Positions 59,880-64,000 of a DNA stretch of 64,000 nucleotides are shown here, in pieces (position 1 is the stretch's first letter; each line of letters begins with the position of its first letter). Source of the stretch: Pseudaminobacter sp040045035. Its GTDB lineage: Bacteria > Pseudomonadota > Alphaproteobacteria > Rhizobiales > Rhizobiaceae. The position numbers and the translations under genes were made by a program. A model generated the notes under the pieces. The model saw nothing but the letters and a program-made list of their open reading frames with translations, did not search any database and was not told the DNA's origin. Location of the stretch: the NCBI RefSeq assembly GCF_040045035.1, contig NZ_JBDZDS010000004.1, positions 186,001 through 250,000 on the forward strand, written 5' to 3'.

Positions 59880-60115
59880 GCGCATCATGGAAACTTGCCT
59901 ACATGCGCCTGGTCGGGCAGTTGCGGCGCGGCCGCGAGCGCATGGGCCTCTACCAGTCCGATATAGCGGACCGGCTCGGCGCCAGCCGCCGCACCTTCCA
60001 GCGGTGGGAGGCCGGCGAGGCCGAGCCGAGCGCCAGTCAGCTTTTCCGTTGGGCTGACATGCTCGGCGTCACCATCACATCAGAATTCAGCAAAGCGCCA
60101 AATCTGGCGCAATAG
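59876..60115 (+). CDS. Second small XRE-like protein
   Basis: The product has 79 residues from ATG 59876 (ATGA overlap). A clear helix-turn-helix, QLRRGRERMGLYQSDIADRLGASRRTFQRWEAGEAEPS, fills most of it. It follows a similar small HTH gene, which hints at duplication. Confidence 0.78.
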   Translation: MSASWKLAYMRLVGQLRRGRERMGLYQSDIADRLGASRRTFQRWEAGEAEPSASQLFRWADMLGVTITSEFSKAPNLAQ

Positions 60116-60129
60116 GAGCCCGCACTTTC

Positions 60130-60633
60130 ATGGCTCGTCGTCCTTCCTCGACATTCACACAGCCGGGTCAGCCCAGCTTTTTCGACACCCGCCCGGCTAT
60201 GCCGCTCGCCGAACTCGACAGCGCGATCCGCGAAGCGTTGGGCGATACGCTTGCACTCGCCAAGGCCAATCTCGGGCTCGACCGGCACGACATCGCGGCC
60301 GAGGTCAACCGTCTCCAGCCGGTGCCGGAACGCGAATTGACCAAGAACATGCTGGACCGCTTCTGCGCGCCCGGCTCCGGAGACTGGCAGCTTCCTGCGT
60401 GGCGCATCCCCGCGCTCTGCCGCGTAACGGAAGACTACCGTCTGCTGACGCTTCTGGTGGAAGCGTGCGACCACAAGGCCGTGCCCAGCGAGGCGGCAAC
60501 CGTAGCCGAGCTTGTGATGCTGGAGCTGGAGGAGAAACGCATCAAGGACCGGCGCAACGCTCTGCGCAAGGAGCTTTCACCCGGCGCGCTCGAATGGGCC
60601 TCCCAGCAGATAGGCAAGGGGGACGGACGATGA
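60130..60633 (+). CDS. Mu-like phage early protein, unknown function
   Basis: This 167-residue protein contains MPLAELDSAIREALGDTLALAKANLGLDRHDIAAEVNRL and WQLPAWRIPALCRVTEDYRLL. Similar proteins precede the transposase in Mu-like alphaproteobacterial prophages, as far as I recall. The DNA-binding character of its middle region is plausible but unproven. It overlaps the transposase start (ATGA). Confidence 0.72.
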   Translation: MARRPSSTFTQPGQPSFFDTRPAMPLAELDSAIREALGDTLALAKANLGLDRHDIAAEVNRLQPVPERELTKNMLDRFCAPGSGDWQLPAWRIPALCRVTEDYRLLTLLVEACDHKAVPSEAATVAELVMLELEEKRIKDRRNALRKELSPGALEWASQQIGKGDGR

Positions 60634-62753
60634 CCGACCTTTGGTTAAGCGCAAAAGAGATAGCAGCGGCAGGGTTACACAACCTGCCCACATCCAAGGT
60701 CTCCGTCATCGACAAAGCCAAGCGCGAAAATTGGCCATCCCGTCCGCGCGCCGGTCGCGGCGGCGGCCGCGAGTATCCAGTTTCAGCCCTGCCGCAAAAG
60801 GCCCGTGAGCAACTGCTTTCCCGCGAGCTGTCGGTCGGGTCAGCCGTGCCCGCCACTGTCGCCCTGGCGGAAGTTCCTGCCGTCGCGGAGGAACGCGGCA
60901 CAACCGGTCTTGCCGATTGGCAGCGCCGCTGCATGGAAGCCCGCGCCGCGATACTGATGGAAGTCGAGCGGCTGGCGCAGATCGGCGGGCAGGAAAAGGC
61001 TATAGTTCATCTTCTCGCCACGGCAGATCGCGGCGAGCTGCGCCCCGACCTTCAGGCTCTCATTCCGATTGCCAATGCCAAATCCGGCAAGGAAGGCAAG
61101 CGCACGATATCCCGTCGCAGCCTGTTCCGCTGGAAGGCCGAGACGGTGAAGGCCGGCATTGCCGCCCTTGCCCCCCGCGAAGCTGTCATCCAGCAGGAAG
61201 TGCCGGCCTGGGCTCCGGCGCTGATGAAGCTCTACCGCGTCCCGACCCAGCGGCCGCTTGCTGCCATCATGGAAGATCTTCCGGCCGCATTGCCGGCAGG
61301 CGTGCCGGTGCCGTCCTATTCGGCGGCGCGGCGGTTCCTGAAGAGCGTGTCCGTCGTCGATCGCGAGCGCGGCCGGCATGGACCAAACGGCCTCCTGAAA
61401 TTCAAGGCGTTCAGGCGGCGTTCAACGGATGATTTAATGCCCTTTGAAATCGTGTCGTCGGATGGTCATTGCTTCAAGGCAGACGTGGCACATCCGATCC
61501 ACGGCCGCCCGTTCCGGCCGGAAGTCTGCGCCGTCATCGACTTGGCGACGCGCTACGTCTCTGGCTGGTCGGCCGGCCTTGCGGAAAGCGCCCATGTCGT
61601 CATGGACGCCATCCGCAGTTCGGTCGAGGCGCACGGCCAGTTCGGAGGTTTCTACACGGATAACGGCTCCGGCTATGTCGGCGAGATGATCGCTGGCGAG
61701 GTCACCGGCCTGCTCACGCGCATTGGTGCAACGCCGGTCAACTCCATCGCCGGCCGTGCGCAGTCGCGCGGCAAGGTCGAGCGCCTCCAGGGCACGTTGT
61801 GGAAGCGCGCCGCCCGTTCCTTGCCGACCTATAGCGGCCGCGACATGGACAACGAGGCGCGCCGCCGCGTCGTCAAGATCGTCGAGGCGGACATTAAGCG
61901 GGCCGGCGCATCGCCGCTCATGATGCAGTGGGACCAGTTCCTGCATTGGGCCGGCGAACAGGTCGAGGCCTACAACAACCGCCCGCATTCGGCCCTGCCC
62001 AAGGTCCGCGACCCGCAGACCGGAAAGCTCCGGCACCAAAGCCCGGCCGAGGCGCTTGAGGCCGCCAGGGCGCAGGGCTGGGAACCGATGCTGCTAGGCG
62101 ACAAGGTTGTGGAAGACCTGTTCCGGCCGCAGCTCCTGCGCACGGCGGTGCGCGGCGAAATCAGCCTGCCATGGGGCCGTTACTTCTCCCACGAGCTGGA
62201 GCCGTTCGGCGGCGAGAAGGTTCGGGTCGGTTACGACATCCACGACGGGTCCCGCGTGTGGGTGCGCACCCTGGACAACCGCCTGATCTGCATCGCGCAT
62301 CGTGACGCCAACGTTGTTCCGGAGATGCCGGCTTCCAAGGTCGAGCACATGCGCCGCGAGCGTGAGAACCGCCGCATCGCGCTGAAGGAACAGCAGATCG
62401 CGCTGATCCGGGCCGAGAATGGTCCCGCCCTTCTGGAAATGTCGGCAGAGATGCCGGTCGAGGCCCTGCGGTTTCAGGCCGAGCTTGAGGCCGAGTTTGC
62501 ACTGTCGGATCGGCTTCCGGTTACGCCGGAACCTGCGGCGGTGTCAGAAACGGGCATTCCGCTCGATCCAGATCAGAGGTTCGCGTTCTGGCATGAGGTC
62601 GATGCTGCGATTGCAGCGGGACAGCCCGTCACTGGGCACCTGCGCGGCTGGCATCGCGACTACCAGACGCTTTCCGAATTCAGGGCGCGCAACGACCTGA
62701 AAGAACTAACGGCGGCATTCGGGAGTGCCTTCCCGATCGCCGCCGCTGGCTAA
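60630..62753 (+). CDS. MuA-type transposase
   Basis: This 707-residue transposase starts at ATG 60630. Domains: HTH_Tnp_Mu_1 (residues 4-60, LWLSAKEIAAAGLHNLPTS), end-binding domains (about 90-250), DDE catalytic core (about 265-430), Mu C-terminal beta domain (about 480-560) and a helical tail. Catalytic residues are Asp near 278 (SSDGH), Asp near 344 (YTDNGSGY) and Glu near 384 (KVERLQG), all present. It joins element ends to target DNA for integration and replicative transposition. Confidence 0.94.
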   Translation: MTDLWLSAKEIAAAGLHNLPTSKVSVIDKAKRENWPSRPRAGRGGGREYPVSALPQKAREQLLSRELSVGSAVPATVALAEVPAVAEERGTTGLADWQRRCMEARAAILMEVERLAQIGGQEKAIVHLLATADRGELRPDLQALIPIANAKSGKEGKRTISRRSLFRWKAETVKAGIAALAPREAVIQQEVPAWAPALMKLYRVPTQRPLAAIMEDLPAALPAGVPVPSYSAARRFLKSVSVVDRERGRHGPNGLLKFKAFRRRSTDDLMPFEIVSSDGHCFKADVAHPIHGRPFRPEVCAVIDLATRYVSGWSAGLAESAHVVMDAIRSSVEAHGQFGGFYTDNGSGYVGEMIAGEVTGLLTRIGATPVNSIAGRAQSRGKVERLQGTLWKRAARSLPTYSGRDMDNEARRRVVKIVEADIKRAGASPLMMQWDQFLHWAGEQVEAYNNRPHSALPKVRDPQTGKLRHQSPAEALEAARAQGWEPMLLGDKVVEDLFRPQLLRTAVRGEISLPWGRYFSHELEPFGGEKVRVGYDIHDGSRVWVRTLDNRLICIAHRDANVVPEMPASKVEHMRRERENRRIALKEQQIALIRAENGPALLEMSAEMPVEALRFQAELEAEFALSDRLPVTPEPAAVSETGIPLDPDQRFAFWHEVDAAIAAGQPVTGHLRGWHRDYQTLSEFRARNDLKELTAAFGSAFPIAAAG

Positions 62754-62780
62754 GTGCATTCCAATTTGAAGGACTAAATC

Positions 62781-63527
62781 ATGATGCATGACACCTCCGC
62801 CGTCAACGCCTTCTCTACAACGGCACCGCTTCGCAACGTCTCGCTTTGCGCCACGGCGCTGGACATCGCCGTCAAGCGCGAACTGCACCTGCCAGGCATG
62901 GTCGTGTTCCACGGCCCCAGCGGCTACGGCAAAAGCACCGCCGCCGCCTTCGTCGCCAACCGCCACCGCGCCTATTACGTCGAGGTGAAGGCCAACTGGA
63001 CGCGCCGCTTCTTCGTCAAGGCGATCCTCAAACAGATGGGCATGCCGGACGAGCGCGGCTCGATCCCGGACCTGATCGAGATGATCTGCGAGCAGCTCGC
63101 GCTGTCACAGCGCCCGCTCATCATCGACGAGATGGACAATGTCGTCGCGCGGCGCATGGTCGACATCGTCGAAGACATCTATCGCGGCTCGGCCGCGCCG
63201 ATGATGCTGATCGGCGAGGAGCGGCTCCCGGCCAAGCTGGCGAAGTGGGAGAAGTTCCACGGCCGCGTGCTCGAATGGGTTGGCGCGCAGCCGGTGCAGC
63301 TCGACGACGCCCGCCACCTTCGGCACCTGTACATCCGGAAGGTCGAGATCGCGGACGATCTGCTGGAGCACCTCGTGAAGATCGCGGAAGGCTCGGCCCG
63401 CCGCATTGTCACCAATCTGGATCGCATCGCGCAGGCGGCCATTGGCGAAGGCGTCGCCAAGATGGATCGCGCCCGCTGGGGCGACCGCCCGCTCTACACC
63501 GGCAAGGCTCCGGCTCCGAGGATTTGA
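62781..63527 (+). CDS. MuB-type AAA+ target-selection ATPase
   Basis: This 248-residue ATPase has Walker A HGPSGYGKSTAAA near residue 45, Walker B RPLIIDEMDNV near 115 and sensor segment MLIGEERL. MuB-type proteins deliver target DNA to the transposase. It lies 27 bases after the transposase gene. Confidence 0.9.
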   Translation: MMHDTSAVNAFSTTAPLRNVSLCATALDIAVKRELHLPGMVVFHGPSGYGKSTAAAFVANRHRAYYVEVKANWTRRFFVKAILKQMGMPDERGSIPDLIEMICEQLALSQRPLIIDEMDNVVARRMVDIVEDIYRGSAAPMMLIGEERLPAKLAKWEKFHGRVLEWVGAQPVQLDDARHLRHLYIRKVEIADDLLEHLVKIAEGSARRIVTNLDRIAQAAIGEGVAKMDRARWGDRPLYTGKAPAPRI

Positions 63528-63529
63528 TC

Positions 63530-64000
63530 ATGGCGCGTCAACCCATCGACCAGGCGCTGCAGAAGCGTCACCCGATCTCCCGCCAAGCCATTTGGCAGGC
63601 GATCCGCAGCAAGCCGGAAGGCTTCTTCTATACCGACCTGGAGCGGGCAACGCGCATCAACCGCGCCACGATCCGCTCCTATGTCGAGGCGCTGCGCGCT
63701 GGCGGTTATGTGGATGCGGAACCGGCGGCGAAGTTTGCGCCCGTGCTCTTTCGTCTCGTTCGCGATGTCGGGCACGAAGCCCCGCGTCTGCGGCCCGACG
63801 GCGCGCCCGTCACGCAAGGGGCCAGCCGCGAGCAGATGTGGCGGACGATGAAGATCGCCCTGCAGTTCACCGCTGCCGATCTCGCCGTCCAGGCATCGGT
63901 GCCCGGCAGTGTCGTGTCCGACGTGGACGCAAAGGACTACTGCAAGCGCCTCGCGGCCGCCGGTTATCTCGCCGTCATCTCAAAGGGGCGCGCGGCTGGC
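63530..64000 (+). CDS. Winged-helix phage protein (3' end outside window)
   Basis: At least 157 codons from ATG 63530 continue past the window. The N-terminal half is a winged helix (RQAIWQAIRSKPEGFFYTDLERATRINRATIRSYVEALRAGGYV). A second similar segment begins near residue 105 (MWRTMKIALQFTAADLAVQ). Such genes follow MuB in many Mu-like phages; function unknown. Confidence 0.75.
   Translation, partial: MARQPIDQALQKRHPISRQAIWQAIRSKPEGFFYTDLERATRINRATIRSYVEALRAGGYVDAEPAAKFAPVLFRLVRDVGHEAPRLRPDGAPVTQGASREQMWRTMKIALQFTAADLAVQASVPGSVVSDVDAKDYCKRLAAAGYLAVISKGRAAG

Larger units (their letters stand above)
58005..64000. mobile_element. Element 3: Mu-like transposable prophage (left part)
   Basis: It opens with TGTGGGGTACTGC at 58005, then TCTGGCAC (58022) and TTTGGCAC (58038, 58158). 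Gene order is leftward repressor, then rightward Ner-like, two small HTH proteins, an early gene, MuA-type transposase and MuB-type ATPase, as in phage Mu and relatives. It continues past the window. The five bases before it, CGTGG, should recur just after its right end if the 5-bp duplication rule holds. Confidence 0.85.

Overview
The window looks like the chromosome of an alphaproteobacterium of the Rhizobiales, close to Mesorhizobium or Aminobacter. Evidence is the high GC content, a Brucella-type Omp10 lipoprotein, homospermidine synthase, a BBP2_2 outer-membrane barrel, a DUF882 protein and an alternative aa3-type oxidase cluster. This placement comes from protein recognition only.

From 1 to about 34,300 the DNA is ordinary chromosome. 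In order it holds: an outer-membrane barrel (partial), KpsF, a RibD-like reductase, Omp10, homospermidine synthase, a heme-dependent N-demethylase-like protein, PabB with a class IV lyase, PepF, a sigma-54 response regulator, a DUF882 protein, KDPG aldolase, an N-acetylmuramidase, TrhO, a TerB-like protein and an SDR. Next comes an operon-like run of tryptophan 2,3-dioxygenase, a complete Liv-type ABC importer and a RidA protein. It ends with a beta-helix protein, an AraC regulator, a FixH-like plus di-heme peroxidase pair, a tRNA-editing protein and a five-gene cytochrome c oxidase operon.

From about 34,600 the window is mobile DNA in three elements. Element 1 (about 35,218-41,638, 6.4 kb) has termini like those of a Mu-type transposon. 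It encodes a protein with a MuA-type DNA-binding domain, a Mor-like activator, a protease-capsid fusion and a 2-TM SLATT-like protein, but no transposase, portal, terminase or tail genes. Element 2 starts at a tRNA-Arg(CCG) 3' fragment at 41,729 and runs right. It carries a tyrosine integrase, a toxin-antitoxin-SecB chaperone (TAC) cassette, several small accessory genes, a divergent XRE switch with perfect operator repeats, an AlpA-like protein, a primase and a split DUF927 helicase. It then has a head-only packaging module (portal, protease, capsid, HNH, connector, adaptor, TerS, TerL) with no tail or lysis genes. This is the plan of a capsid-forming phage-inducible chromosomal island (cf-PICI). 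Element 3 is a Mu-like prophage whose left end interrupts the last codons of the element 2 large terminase at 58,005. Its repressor, Ner-like gene, MuA and MuB are in the window; the rest lies beyond 64,000.

The first 42 bases of elements 1 and 3 align without gaps at 35 of 42 positions, so the element 3 transposase could plausibly act on element 1. My leading hypothesis is that element 1 is a capsid-encoding satellite of transposable phages, lying next to a cf-PICI that carries an anti-phage TAC system. The sequence shows the gene content and the matching ends; mobilisation, packaging and defence are inference.
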